Below, piece by piece: positions 25,887 through 35,107 of a DNA stretch of 64,000 nt; the stretch's first letter is position 1; each line of letters starts with the position of its first letter. The notes under the pieces are model-generated. The model saw only the letters and a program-made list of their open reading frames with translations, had not been told where the DNA came from and searched no databases. The position numbers and the translations under genes were made by a program. The DNA is from Micromonospora_E sp048060115 (GTDB lineage: Bacteria; Actinomycetota; Actinomycetes; Mycobacteriales; Micromonosporaceae), in the NCBI RefSeq assembly GCF_048060115.1, contig NZ_JBHMIM010000005.1, positions 1 through 64,000 on the forward strand, written 5' to 3'.

Positions 25887-27491
25887 TCATGACGCCGCCT
25901 GAGTGGCTACGGACGCCTCCACCGGGCGCGCGGTCACCGGAAGCGTAAAGCTGATCGCCGTACCCTGCTCGACCTGGGTATCCACCCAGATTCGGCCGCC
26001 GTGATACTCCACGATCTTCTTGCCGATCGCCAGCCCGATCCCGGTACCCGGGTACGCGTCCTTGGAATGCAGCCGCTGGAAGATCACGAAGATCTTGTCC
26101 GCGAACTCGGCCTCGATCCCGATGCCGTTGTCCCGGCAGGTGATCTCCCACTCGTCGCCGACCTGCCGGGCCGAGATCTCCACCTTCGGCGCGACCTCGG
26201 GCTGGCGGAACTTGAACGAGTTACTGACCAGATTCACCAGCAGATTCGTCAGCAACGGCTCCTCGCCGAGCACCACCGGCAGCTCCGACCAGGTCAGCTC
26301 GCCACCGGCGTACTCGCGGGTCGGCTCGGTCTGGCTGGACACGCTGGCCATCACCTTGTTCAGGTCGACCTCGGCGAAGCCACTGGTCACCCGGCCGATC
26401 CGGGAGAACGCCAGCAGATCGTTGATCAGCCGCTGCATCCGCTGCGCGCCGTCGACGGCGAACCCGATGTACTGATCGGCACGGGCGTCGAGTTGGCCGG
26501 CGTAGCGCCGCTGCAGCAACTGGCAGAAGCTGGCCACCTTGCGCAGCGGCTCCTGCAGGTCGTGCGACGCCACGTAGGCGAACTGCTCCAGATCCCGATT
26601 GGAGCGCACCAACTCCTCGGCCTGCTTCTGCAGCTGGCTGTAGACCCACTCGACGCGCTCGCGCGCCTCCCGTACCTCGTCCAGATCCGCGGCGATCTTG
26701 CGGCGCATCCCGTCCACGTCGCTGGCCAGCACGGCCAGCTCCGGCGGCCCGATCCCGGTGATGTCCCGCTGGTAGTCGCCGTCGGCCACCTGCCGGACCT
26801 GGGCGGCCAGCCCGGTGACCGGACCGATCACCAGCCGGTTCAGCGACACCAGCAGCACCACGCCAGCCAGCACCACGACGCCGGCGGCGACGATCAGCAG
26901 CAGAACCAGCATCCCACTGGTCCGCCGGGCGTCGGCCGCCACCTGGTTACGCACCACCAGGATGTCCGCCTGCAGTTCGTTGACGCTGATACGCAGCGCG
27001 TCGAACTGCAGGCGGGCCGCGTCGTCGAGCAACTCCTGCGCGGACGCCGTCCCCTCGGCCTCAACCGTGGAGATCGCCGGCTCCGCGACCGTCTCCCGCC
27101 ACCGCTGCGCCTGCGCGGTCACCTCGTCGATCTGGGCCAGCAGCGGATCACCCGGGTCGAGCAGCCCGACCATGTGGTCGAGCAGTTCCTGTTCGTGAGC
27201 GATCCCCTCCTGGTACGGGGCGAGGTCCGCCGGATCGCCGGTGACCGCGTACCCGCGTACCCCGGTCTCCTGGTCGACCAGGGTGGTGAGCAGGCTCTCC
27301 GCGTCGGCCCGCAGCGGGCCGGTCTGGGTCAGCATGGTGTCGATGTGATCGCGGTTGGCGTTGGCGACCACCGCCGCGCCGCCGGCCAGGACCGCCAGCA
27401 GGCCACCGACCACCACACAGAGCAGCGCGACCCGGGCCCGCAGCGTCAACCGGCTGGGCGAGGGCAGCGCCGGGGCCGAAGCGCCGGTCAC
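25887..27491 (-). CDS. CHASE3-type sensor histidine kinase
   Basis: 534 aa membrane kinase. Two membrane segments (VALLCVVVGGLLAVLAGGAAVV near 25-45 and GMLVLLLIVAAGVVVLAGVV near 195-215, shown partly) bracket a helical CHASE3-like sensor with VDQETGVRGYAVTGD. HAMP follows (RLVIGPVTGLAAQVRQV), then a coiled linker, HisKA with the phosphorylated His in FAYVASHDLQEPL, and HATPase with NLVSNSFKF, DNGIGI and GTGIGLAIGKK. The dimerisation segment is of the phytochrome-type HisKA group. GTG start overlaps the phosphatase gene by 4 bp; the receiver gene follows. Signal unknown. Confidence 0.94.
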   Translation of the reverse strand: MTGASAPALPSPSRLTLRARVALLCVVVGGLLAVLAGGAAVVANANRDHIDTMLTQTGPLRADAESLLTTLVDQETGVRGYAVTGDPADLAPYQEGIAHEQELLDHMVGLLDPGDPLLAQIDEVTAQAQRWRETVAEPAISTVEAEGTASAQELLDDAARLQFDALRISVNELQADILVVRNQVAADARRTSGMLVLLLIVAAGVVVLAGVVLLVSLNRLVIGPVTGLAAQVRQVADGDYQRDITGIGPPELAVLASDVDGMRRKIAADLDEVREARERVEWVYSQLQKQAEELVRSNRDLEQFAYVASHDLQEPLRKVASFCQLLQRRYAGQLDARADQYIGFAVDGAQRMQRLINDLLAFSRIGRVTSGFAEVDLNKVMASVSSQTEPTREYAGGELTWSELPVVLGEEPLLTNLLVNLVSNSFKFRQPEVAPKVEISARQVGDEWEITCRDNGIGIEAEFADKIFVIFQRLHSKDAYPGTGIGLAIGKKIVEYHGGRIWVDTQVEQGTAISFTLPVTARPVEASVATQAAS

Positions 27492-28714
27492 CGGCCGCCA
27501 CCCCGGCTGACCAGCAGCATCGCGACATCGTCAGCGAGCGGACCACCGTTGATCTCCTCGGCCCGACCGACCAGCCAACCGGGCAGCGCCGGCAACGACA
27601 CGCCACGGGCCGCCGGCTCGGAGAGCAGCCGTTGCAGCCCGGCCACGTCCAGCCGTTCGTCGGAATCGCCGACCCGGCCCTCGATCAGACCATCGGTGTA
27701 CATCAGCAGAGACCACTCATCGGTGTCGAGCTCCACATCGAAAGCGCGGGGTGGGCGGGGCTGGACACCGAGCAGCAGGCCACCCGGTGCTGGCACCGGC
27801 ACGACCCGGCCACCGCTGAACAGCAGCGGCGGTGGATGTCCCGCCAACCGTACAGTGGCCCGGTTCGCGGCCAGATCCAGCCGGACCTCGGCGACCGTGG
27901 CGAAGATCTCCCGGAGCCGACGCTCACTCATCAGCACCTGCTCCAGCGCCGGCAACACCGCGTCGTCGGCGACGCCGGCCAGCACCAGGGCCCGCCAGGC
28001 GACCCGCAACTCGACCCCGAGCGCGGCCTCGTCCGCGCCGTGCCCGCAGACGTCGCCGACGATCAGGTCGATCCGCCCCGGCCGGGTCTGCACCACGTCG
28101 AAGAAGTCGCCGCCGATCAGCGCCGCGTGCCGGCCCGGCCGGTAGAACGTGTGCACCGAGACCTCGTCGGTCTGCATCAGCGGCTGCGGCAACAGCCCGC
28201 GCTCCAGCCGGGCCGACTCGGCCTGCCGCAGCTCCACCTCACGCAGCCGACGGGTGCTCTCGTCGGCCCGCTTGCGCTCCACCGCGTACCGCAGTGCCCG
28301 GCTGAGCAGGACCCCGTCGACCTGTCCTTTGACCAGGTAGTCCTGGGCGCCCTCGGCGACCGCGTCGATGCCGAGGTGCTCGTCCTGACGGCCGGTCAAC
28401 ACACAGACCGCGGCCCGGCCCGCCATGCTCAACACCCGGCGCAGCCCGTCGAGGCCCTGCGCGTCGGGCAACCCCAGGTCGAGCAGCACACAGTCGACCC
28501 CGGCGATCCGCTCCCGGGCCTGGTTGAGACTGTTCGCCACCACCAGATCGACCGCCGCCCGCGCCTCGGCCAACAGCTCGCCGACCAGGAAGGCGTCGCC
28601 CTCGTCGTCCTCGACCAGCAGCACCCGCAGCCGGTCGGTCGGCAGCACCGGGGCCGAGGCACCCGACACCGGATGAGGATGCGAGCGGGGCGGCACCAGC
28701 GACGAACCGGTCAT
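27488..28714 (-). CDS. SpoIIE/PP2C phosphatase with N-terminal receiver domain
   Basis: 408 aa. N-terminal receiver (about 28-150): VLLVEDDEGDAFLV, phosphoacceptor Asp in CVLLDLGLPDAQG, KGQVD at the Lys position. A short helical linker leads to a PPM-type Ser/Thr phosphatase (about 185-400) with IGGDFFDV and VGDVCGHGADEAA metal ligands, LMYTDGLIE and DDVAMLLV. RsbU-like enzymes of this kind dephosphorylate anti-sigma antagonists, so this operon likely feeds a partner-switching pathway. First gene of the three-gene unit; ATG 28714, overlapping the kinase by 4 bp. Confidence 0.94.
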   Translation of the reverse strand: MTGSSLVPPRSHPHPVSGASAPVLPTDRLRVLLVEDDEGDAFLVGELLAEARAAVDLVVANSLNQARERIAGVDCVLLDLGLPDAQGLDGLRRVLSMAGRAAVCVLTGRQDEHLGIDAVAEGAQDYLVKGQVDGVLLSRALRYAVERKRADESTRRLREVELRQAESARLERGLLPQPLMQTDEVSVHTFYRPGRHAALIGGDFFDVVQTRPGRIDLIVGDVCGHGADEAALGVELRVAWRALVLAGVADDAVLPALEQVLMSERRLREIFATVAEVRLDLAANRATVRLAGHPPPLLFSGGRVVPVPAPGGLLLGVQPRPPRAFDVELDTDEWSLLMYTDGLIEGRVGDSDERLDVAGLQRLLSEPAARGVSLPALPGWLVGRAEEINGGPLADDVAMLLVSRGGGR

Positions 28715-28975
28715 GCCGGCCTACCACTGGCCAGCAGCCGCACTCGTTGAGTGTCGATGGTCGGCTCCTTCTCGAAGACCCGCTGATCGTCCCCCACCCG
28801 CGCGGGGCACACAACCAGCGCACGCCGAGCCGCCGACGACGGCACGCTGGGTCGTCCCGATAGCTGAGGGGCGGGCATGCTCCCAAACTAGGCCACCGGG
28901 CCGTCGCCAGGTGACCCGGCCGGCCCAGGTTGGGCAGGATGTAGACACCCGAACGCCCCAGGGCAGGAGAACGAC

Positions 28976-31411
28976 ATGGCCGTACCCCTCGCCGCCGCCG
29001 ACCGGGCGTTCGCCCGCCCCCGCCGCCGACTGCCCACCGCGCTGGCCGCACTGGCCGTCCTCGGACTCGTCGGCACCGCCGCGCTGCTGCACCTACGCCC
29101 CCCGGCGGCCCGCGACGTCGACACCCCGGTCACCGAGTTCAGCGCCGACCGCGCCTACCGGCACGTCGAACAGGTCGCCGCAGCGCCGCACCCGGTCGGC
29201 AGCGCCGCCAACGACGACGTCCGCGCCTACCTCGTCGAGACGCTCACCGGGCTGGGCCTGGTCCCGGAGGTGCAGGAGACCATCGGCGGCGAAGCCGGGC
29301 AGCTCAGCGGCGCCGCCAGCGGCGCAACCCTGGCCCGGGTACGCAACGTGATCGCCCAGATCCCCGGCTCGGACCCGACCGGACAGGTCGTCCTGGTCAC
29401 CCACTACGACTCGGTGCAGGTCAGCCCGGGTGCCAACGACGACGGCGTCGGCGTCGCCACCCTGCTGGAGGTGGCCCGCGCGCTCACCGAGGTCGAGCAG
29501 CCCCGCAACGACGTCGTGCTGCTGTTCACCGACGCCGAGGAGGCCTGCCTGTGCGGGGCGGCCGCCTTCGTCGCCGAACACGGGCTGGCCACCGGCCGCG
29601 ACACCGTGGTGCTCAACCTGGAGGCGCGGGGCAGCAGCGGACCGGTCGTCACCTTCGAGACGTCCCGGAACAACGCCGCCCTGGTCGACGTGTTCGGCCG
29701 CTCGGCCCCGCACCCGATCGGCACGTCGTTCGCCGTGGAGGTGTACCGGCTGCTGCCCAACGACACCGACTTCACCCCGTTTCTCGACGCCGGCTTCGCC
29801 GGCCTGAACTCGGCGTACATCGACGGCTCGGCGATCTACCACACCCCGCAGGACACCCCGGCGTCGATGAATCGGGCCAGCCTGCAGCACCACGGCGACA
29901 ACACCCTCGGGCTGGCCCTCGGCTTCGGTGCGGCGGACGTCCCGGCGCTGACCGTCGACTCCGACGCCACCTACTTCCCCACCCCGGCCGGGCTGGTGCA
30001 CTACTCGGGCACGCTGACCTGGCCGCTGGCGGTGCTGGCCGTGCTGGCGGTGGGCGTACTGACCTGGCTGGTCCGCCAGCGTGGCCGGGCCAGCTGGCCG
30101 CAGCTGGCCGCCGGCTTCGGGCTGACGATCATCCCGCTGGTCGCCGCGCCGGGCGCCGCGCAAGGGCTGTGGGCCGTCGTGGTCACGGCCCGTCCCGAGT
30201 ACGCCGACCTGCTCGACCCGTACCGGCCGGTGCCGTACCGGCTGGCGGTGCTGGCGCTGACCGCCGCCGTCGTGTTCACCTGGTACGCCCTGCTGCGCAG
30301 ACGGGTCTCCCCGGCGGCGCTGGCGGTCGGCGGGCTCGGCTGGCTGGCGCTGCTCGGCGTACTGCTCGCCGCCGTCGCGCCCGGTGGGTCCTACCTGGTG
30401 GTGCTGCCGGCGTTGGCCGCAGTGGCCGGCTGCCTCGCCGCCCTGTCGCTGCGTACCACCGGGGTGTGGCCGGTCGTCGCGCTGGTCGCCGGCGCGGCGG
30501 TCGGGGTGCTGATCCTGGCGCCGACGGTGATGCTGCTCTTCCCGGCGTTGGGGATGGGCACCGGCGGGGCGGCGGCGTTCTTCGCGGTCCTGCTGGCCCT
30601 GGTCGCGTTGCCGGTGCTCGACCTGACACTGCCGCAGGCCGGTGGGCAGCGGGGGGTCGCCGCGGTCCGGGCCCGCCGGTTCGGCCCGGTGCCGGCGGTG
30701 GCCACCGGCCTGGCCGCGCTGGTGCTGACCGTGGTCGGCCTGGTCGTGGACCGGTTCGACGCGGCGCATCCGGTGCCGACCCAGCTGATGTACGCCCTGG
30801 ACAGCGACACCGGCGACGCCCGCTGGTTCAGCCGGGAGACCAGTGCGCAGCCGTGGACCGCCGGCTACCTCGACGGCGGCGCCGCCTCCGTTGCGACCGG
30901 GTTCCCGCTGTTCGGCACCACCGTGTTGGCCAGTGGGCCGGCGGAGCCCGCCGACCTGCCGGCGCCGGCGCTGGACGTGCTCGACGACAGTGGGGTGGCC
31001 GCCGACGGCCTGCGTACGTTGCGGTTGCGGCTGCTGCCGCAGCGCCCGGTACGGCTGGTGGCGCTGCACGTGGCGGCCGGCGCGACCCAGGTGGAGTCGG
31101 CGACGGTCGCCGGGCGGGCGGTGCCGGTCACGGCGACCGGCACCGACCCGGACGGGGCGTGGAGTTTCGGTACGGTCTTCCACGCCCCGCCCCCGCCAGG
31201 GGTGGAGATCGTGCTGGTGCTGCGGGCCACCGACGCCGGTTCTTCGGATGCCGGCGGTTCCGGCGACCCCGGCTCGGTGCGGTTGCGGGTGGCCGACGGA
31301 AGCGACGGGCTCGACGAGTTGCCGGGATTCACGCCGCGTCCGGCCGGGGTGGGGATCGCCGGCTCACACACCGCCGAGCTGGTCACCGTCGCCCGCACCT
31401 ACACCTACTGA
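28976..31411 (+). CDS. M28-family membrane aminopeptidase
   Basis: 811 aa. One N-terminal membrane segment (ALAALAVLGLVGTAALLHL) precedes an extracytoplasmic M28 zinc peptidase domain (about 50-330): VVLVTHYDSV (zinc His), NDDGVG (bridging Asp), TDAEEACLCGAAAF (catalytic and zinc Glu), and a downstream YHTPQDTPASMN metal His. The C-terminal half has about seven to eight membrane segments, then a soluble beta domain of about 180 residues (VLDDSGVAADGLRTL onward). The build resembles eukaryotic vacuolar PFF1-type proteins. ATG with GGCAGGAG upstream. The 261 bp before it separate it from the divergent signalling operon. Confidence 0.9.
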   Translation: MAVPLAAADRAFARPRRRLPTALAALAVLGLVGTAALLHLRPPAARDVDTPVTEFSADRAYRHVEQVAAAPHPVGSAANDDVRAYLVETLTGLGLVPEVQETIGGEAGQLSGAASGATLARVRNVIAQIPGSDPTGQVVLVTHYDSVQVSPGANDDGVGVATLLEVARALTEVEQPRNDVVLLFTDAEEACLCGAAAFVAEHGLATGRDTVVLNLEARGSSGPVVTFETSRNNAALVDVFGRSAPHPIGTSFAVEVYRLLPNDTDFTPFLDAGFAGLNSAYIDGSAIYHTPQDTPASMNRASLQHHGDNTLGLALGFGAADVPALTVDSDATYFPTPAGLVHYSGTLTWPLAVLAVLAVGVLTWLVRQRGRASWPQLAAGFGLTIIPLVAAPGAAQGLWAVVVTARPEYADLLDPYRPVPYRLAVLALTAAVVFTWYALLRRRVSPAALAVGGLGWLALLGVLLAAVAPGGSYLVVLPALAAVAGCLAALSLRTTGVWPVVALVAGAAVGVLILAPTVMLLFPALGMGTGGAAAFFAVLLALVALPVLDLTLPQAGGQRGVAAVRARRFGPVPAVATGLAALVLTVVGLVVDRFDAAHPVPTQLMYALDSDTGDARWFSRETSAQPWTAGYLDGGAASVATGFPLFGTTVLASGPAEPADLPAPALDVLDDSGVAADGLRTLRLRLLPQRPVRLVALHVAAGATQVESATVAGRAVPVTATGTDPDGAWSFGTVFHAPPPPGVEIVLVLRATDAGSSDAGGSGDPGSVRLRVADGSDGLDELPGFTPRPAGVGIAGSHTAELVTVARTYTY

Positions 31412-31424
31412 CAGGGGTTTCGCC

Positions 31425-31490
31425 GCGGCGATCTTGCACTTATCGAGAGCTTTTGTCCAATTTGTCGAGCGATAAGTGCAAGATCGTCGC
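31425..31490. terminator. Large imperfect hairpin between convergent genes
   Basis: Arms 31425-31445 and 31470-31490, 21 bp with one G-U pair; the inner 17 bp are a perfect inverted repeat of CGATCTTGCACTTATCG. Loop of 24 bases. It starts 13 bp after the M28 stop and ends 22 bp before the GH9 stop, so it could serve both as a terminator, or be a dispersed palindromic element. Confidence 0.75.
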
Positions 31491-31512
31491 GATCTTGGAC
31501 GAGGGTGGTGGA

Positions 31513-33777
31513 TCAGCCGCGACCCTGGTCGGCGATGAAGGCCGCGATCCAGGCCAACGGGGCGTTCCAGTTGATGGTCAGCTCGTTGGTGGACCAGGAG
31601 TCGATGTCGTCGACGTAGCAGAACTGCGGCGCGCAGCCGCTCAGCAGCCGCTGCGCCACCGGGTCCTGGATGGACGAGTTCGGACCACCCGCGAGGGTGC
31701 CGCGCGGCGGATTCGGCAGATCCGGGTTGAGCTGCCGGGCGTACCAGCGGGAGTGCTGGTTCTGCGAGGACACCGTGCCGTAGCCGGTGACGTAGGAGAT
31801 GTTCAGCGCGTTGCGGCCGAAGATGTAGTCCATCGACTGCAGCACGCCGTCGCGGTACCGGTCCTTGCCGGTCAGGTCGAACGCGGTGGCCACCACGATC
31901 GCGTTGTTGACGATGATGTGGTTGGAACCCCAGTCGTAGATGTTGCCGGCCGGGGTGTACGGGATGCCGTACGGGTGCGCTTGCATCGTGGCCAGGTAGT
32001 TGTCCGCGGCCTCCACCACCGACCGCTGGACCCGCTTGCGGTCCGGCAGTCGACTCCAGCCGGTGGCCAGCGCCATCCGGCCCAGCGGGGCGGTCCACTG
32101 CCAGCCGAAGGAGCCCTCCTGGAAGATGTCGCCGGTGTGGTGCGGCGAGGCGAGGACGAAGTCGCGGAACTCGCGCTCCCCGGTGGTCAGGTACAGCTCG
32201 GCGGCCGCCCAGTAGAACTCGTCGGTGACGTCGGTGTCGTCGTAGGGGCCGCCACCGTTGGCGTCCGCCGGGTCGGCGTACATCTGCGGGTTGGCCTTGG
32301 CCGCCGCCCACGCGGTGCGGGCCGCGCGCAGGTTACGCTCGGCGAACGCCCGGTCGTACGGCTTGAAGACCCGAGCCGCCTGTGCGGCGGTGGCCGCCAG
32401 GTTGAGCGTGGCGGCGGTCGACGGCGGGTGCAGCTCGCGCAGCTGGGAGTCCAGGTGCGGCAGCAGCGGCAGGCCGGTCCACGCCGCGTCGTGGATCTTG
32501 TGGTGGGCCATGCCGGCCAGCGGCTGTCCGGCCGGGACCTGCATCTTGAGCAGGAACTCCTGCTGCCAGCGGGCCTCGTCGAGGATGTCCGGCAGCCTGT
32601 TGCCGCTCTCCGGCAGGTCGAGCACGCCGTCGCGCTGCAGCCACGGCTTGCCCCGGTGCACCCGCAGGGCCCGCTCGTACTCGTTCATCAGCTGGTAGAC
32701 GGAGATGCCGCCGTTGACGACGTACTTGCCGTGGTCGCCGGCGTCGTACCAGCCGCCGGAGACGTCCAGGGTGTAGTCACAGACGCCGGGCTGGCACGGC
32801 ACCGCCAGGTCGCCCTGGTTGGGGGCGACGCCGACGTGCCCGGCCGGGCGACCGTAGCCGGGGCGCAGGTCGTCTGAGATCTCGATGCCGCTGCGCTGGG
32901 TGTAGTAGAACTTGAGCGCGTCGGCGCGCAGCTGTTCGTAGAAGCTGGTGCCGATCTCGAACGGGTGGCTGGTCTCGCCGTCGGCGACCAGCGTGTAGCC
33001 GGTGCCGGATCTCGTGTAGCGGCTGAAGTCGACCGAGTGGACCTGCTCGCCGGACGATTCGTCCAGGCCGCGCGGGGTGGACCGGCCGTGGGCGACGACC
33101 CGGCCGCGTGCATCGCGTAGCTTCCAGGGCAGCGGGTCGGCGGCCTCGGTGACGATGGTGGCGTTCTTCGGCCCCTTCGGCAGGTAGCCGACCTGGTTGA
33201 CCCGCACCCGGGGCCCGGTGTCCGGCACGTACTCCTCCGGTTCGGCGCCGCCGCGCAGCGACACGTTGTCGAGGCACAGCCGCCACGGGTCGGTGCTGCC
33301 GCCGACCTGGAAGGCGACCTGGGCGTTGGGCAGGTCGGTCGGCGCGGTGAAGGTGTACGTGTAGTTGTTGCCGGAGACGCTGACCTCGGGGTTGGCCGCC
33401 ATGAACTGGGTCCACGGGTCGACCGGCAGTTGGATCAGCGCCCGGACCACCTTGGCCGGGGTGGCGGTGGCGAAGAACCTGTATTCGTACGTCTCACCGG
33501 CGACCAGTGGAATGTCGTCCTGGCCGATGATCACGTCCCAAGGGTTGATCGTGCCGCCGGGGATGTCGGCGCAGAGCTGCTGACTGCTGGAGTCGAGGGT
33601 GATGTTCGGGGTGCCCCACCAGGGGGCGTGGCCGTCGTCGAAGGTGCCGTTGACGATCTGTTCGGGTGCCTCGTCCTGCGCGTGCGCGGGGGTCGCGGCG
33701 GTGAGCGCGGTGGCGGTCAGCGCCGTCACCGCTGTGATGGCGAGCGGGACGGTCCGCCGCCGAGGGAGTATCGACAC
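31513..33777 (-). CDS. Secreted GH9 endoglucanase/cellulase
   Basis: 754 aa. Signal peptide (LAITAVTALTATALTAATPAHA), CBM4/9-like domain (about 40-185: IVNGTFDDGHAPWWGT, LCLDNVSL), CelD-type Ig-like domain (about 190-290: VRVNQVGYLPKGP) and GH9 catalytic domain (about 295-750). Catalytic aspartates lie in DVSGGWYDAGDHGKYV, the active-site His in SFGWQW/ARGxNH-equivalent region, and the acid Glu in WSTNELTINWN. This domain order is that of theme-D processive or endo-acting GH9 enzymes. It hydrolyses beta-1,4-glucan outside the cell. GTG 33777 has GAAAGGA upstream. A perfect CebR-type palindrome lies 80 bp upstream, so cellobiose induction is likely. Confidence 0.94.
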   Translation of the reverse strand: MSILPRRRTVPLAITAVTALTATALTAATPAHAQDEAPEQIVNGTFDDGHAPWWGTPNITLDSSSQQLCADIPGGTINPWDVIIGQDDIPLVAGETYEYRFFATATPAKVVRALIQLPVDPWTQFMAANPEVSVSGNNYTYTFTAPTDLPNAQVAFQVGGSTDPWRLCLDNVSLRGGAEPEEYVPDTGPRVRVNQVGYLPKGPKNATIVTEAADPLPWKLRDARGRVVAHGRSTPRGLDESSGEQVHSVDFSRYTRSGTGYTLVADGETSHPFEIGTSFYEQLRADALKFYYTQRSGIEISDDLRPGYGRPAGHVGVAPNQGDLAVPCQPGVCDYTLDVSGGWYDAGDHGKYVVNGGISVYQLMNEYERALRVHRGKPWLQRDGVLDLPESGNRLPDILDEARWQQEFLLKMQVPAGQPLAGMAHHKIHDAAWTGLPLLPHLDSQLRELHPPSTAATLNLAATAAQAARVFKPYDRAFAERNLRAARTAWAAAKANPQMYADPADANGGGPYDDTDVTDEFYWAAAELYLTTGEREFRDFVLASPHHTGDIFQEGSFGWQWTAPLGRMALATGWSRLPDRKRVQRSVVEAADNYLATMQAHPYGIPYTPAGNIYDWGSNHIIVNNAIVVATAFDLTGKDRYRDGVLQSMDYIFGRNALNISYVTGYGTVSSQNQHSRWYARQLNPDLPNPPRGTLAGGPNSSIQDPVAQRLLSGCAPQFCYVDDIDSWSTNELTINWNAPLAWIAAFIADQGRG

Positions 33778-33856
33778 GCCGGATCCTTTCGATGGTCGTG
33801 CGGCGCCGCCGTGGGGCCGGACGCCGCGAAGGCGGTCGTGCATCGAAAGCTGCGGA

Positions 33857-33870
33857 TGGGAGCGCTCCCA
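33857..33870. promoter_or_regulatory. CebR operator
   Basis: Perfect 14-bp palindrome TGGGAGCGCTCCCA, the known target of the cellulose-utilisation repressor CebR, embedded in a longer perfect 26-bp palindrome (33851-33876). It lies 80 bp before the GH9 start, on the promoter side. Confidence 0.92.
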
Positions 33871-33991
33871 TCCGCAGTACCCGAATATTCGCAGCGTGTT
33901 TCGAGCATGTCAATAGATCGATTCGACAGCTGTCCTCGGCGACCCGTCCCACGCCGACCCGTCAGCGCGGGCGCAACGCCTGTCCGTCCGT

Positions 33992-34885
33992 CTAGCGCGG
34001 GCGCAACGCCGCCACCCGGTCGTACACCTCGTTGCGCGCCAGCCCGGTCAACTCCCCGGCCAGCGACCGCACCGTCCGGGTGTCCAGCCCGGCACCGAGC
34101 AGCAACTCGATCACCCGGTCCGGGTCGAGAGCGCCGGTGGTCGACTCGCGCCGCCGGGCACCGTCCACCACAAGGGTGATCTCGCCCTTCACCTCGTCAC
34201 GGGCCGCCAACTCGGCGTACACCTGCGACAACGGGCCGCGCAGCCACTCCTCGTACGACTTGGTCAGGTTCCGCACCAACGCCGCCGACCGGTCGCCGAG
34301 CACCTCACGTACGTCGGCCAGCATCTCCACCACCCGATGCGGCGCCTCGAAGAAAATCAACGTGGCGGCCACCGGGGCGACCTCGGCCAGTGCGGTGCAC
34401 CGGGCCGCCGACTTGCGGGGCAGGAAACCGACGTACAGGAATCGGCTGGCCGGCAACCCGGAGCCGACCAGCGCACTCAGCGCGGCGCTCGCACCGGGCA
34501 GCGGATCGACCCGCAACCCGTCGGCGAGCGCCGCCCCGACCACCAGGTAGCCGGGGTCGTTGACCAGCGGCGTCCCGGCGTCGGAGATCAACGCGACGTC
34601 GGTGCCGGCGTTCAAAGCGGAGATCAACTGCCCGGTACGCGCCTGCTCGTTGTGGTCGTAACAACTGACGATGCGGACGTCGATGCCGTGCGCGTCGAGC
34701 AGCCGCCGGGCCCGCCGAGTGTCCTCGGCGGCGACCAACCCGGCGGTACGCAGCACGTCCAGCGCCCGCAGCGTGATGTCGCGCGGGTTGCCGATCGGCG
34801 TCGGCACCACCGACAGCGTGCCGCGCCGCTGCCCGCCTTCGGCGCTGCCCCGCGCGCCCTCAGCCCCCCGCTTCGCCTCACTCAC
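33992..34885 (-). CDS. rsmI: 16S rRNA (cytidine-1402-2'-O)-methyltransferase
   Basis: 297 aa tetrapyrrole-methylase-fold enzyme that 2'-O-methylates C1402 in the decoding centre. Conserved RsmI motifs: VPTPIGNPRDITLRAL, AAEDTRRARRLL, ISDAGTPLVNDPGY, LPGASAALSALVGSGLP, FLPRKSAAR and FFEAPHRVVEML. GTG 34885 (VSEAKRGAEG) chosen; upstream in-frame sequence is part of a hairpin region. Its 3' end carries a 17-bp direct duplication that repeats the last codons beyond the stop (33964-33980 and 33994-34010). Confidence 0.95.
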   Translation of the reverse strand: MSEAKRGAEGARGSAEGGQRRGTLSVVPTPIGNPRDITLRALDVLRTAGLVAAEDTRRARRLLDAHGIDVRIVSCYDHNEQARTGQLISALNAGTDVALISDAGTPLVNDPGYLVVGAALADGLRVDPLPGASAALSALVGSGLPASRFLYVGFLPRKSAARCTALAEVAPVAATLIFFEAPHRVVEMLADVREVLGDRSAALVRNLTKSYEEWLRGPLSQVYAELAARDEVKGEITLVVDGARRRESTTGALDPDRVIELLLGAGLDTRTVRSLAGELTGLARNEVYDRVAALRPR

Positions 34886-34950
34886 CCGGCGATGGTAGCC
34901 ACCCGGCCTGATGCGGTCGGTCAGTGCGGTCGACCCGACGGTGGTCGACC

Positions 34951-35007
34951 CGAGGTGACGCTGACGCACGTCAAAACGCGAAAATAGCGTGCGCCAGCGT
35001 CACCTCG
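34951..35007. terminator. Hairpin downstream of the Smr gene
   Basis: 19-bp arms (34951-34969 and 34989-35007) with one mismatch and a 19-base A-rich loop. It lies between the minus-strand Smr gene (end 35108) and the rsmI start, so it most likely terminates the TPR-Smr transcript. Confidence 0.7.
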
Positions 35008-35107
35008 ATGGATGTTCAGGCGGGAGCTGTGGGACTGCCACGAGTGCGCTGGCGCTGGAACACCCGACTTCCGGGTGGTCACGACGGGCCATGCTCAGTT
35101 TTTCTTT

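Noticed and set aside
29093..31183. Minus-strand open frame of about 700 codons opposite the M28 peptidase
   Set aside because: It is the Gln/Arg/Gly-rich shadow of a gene with clear M28 motifs.
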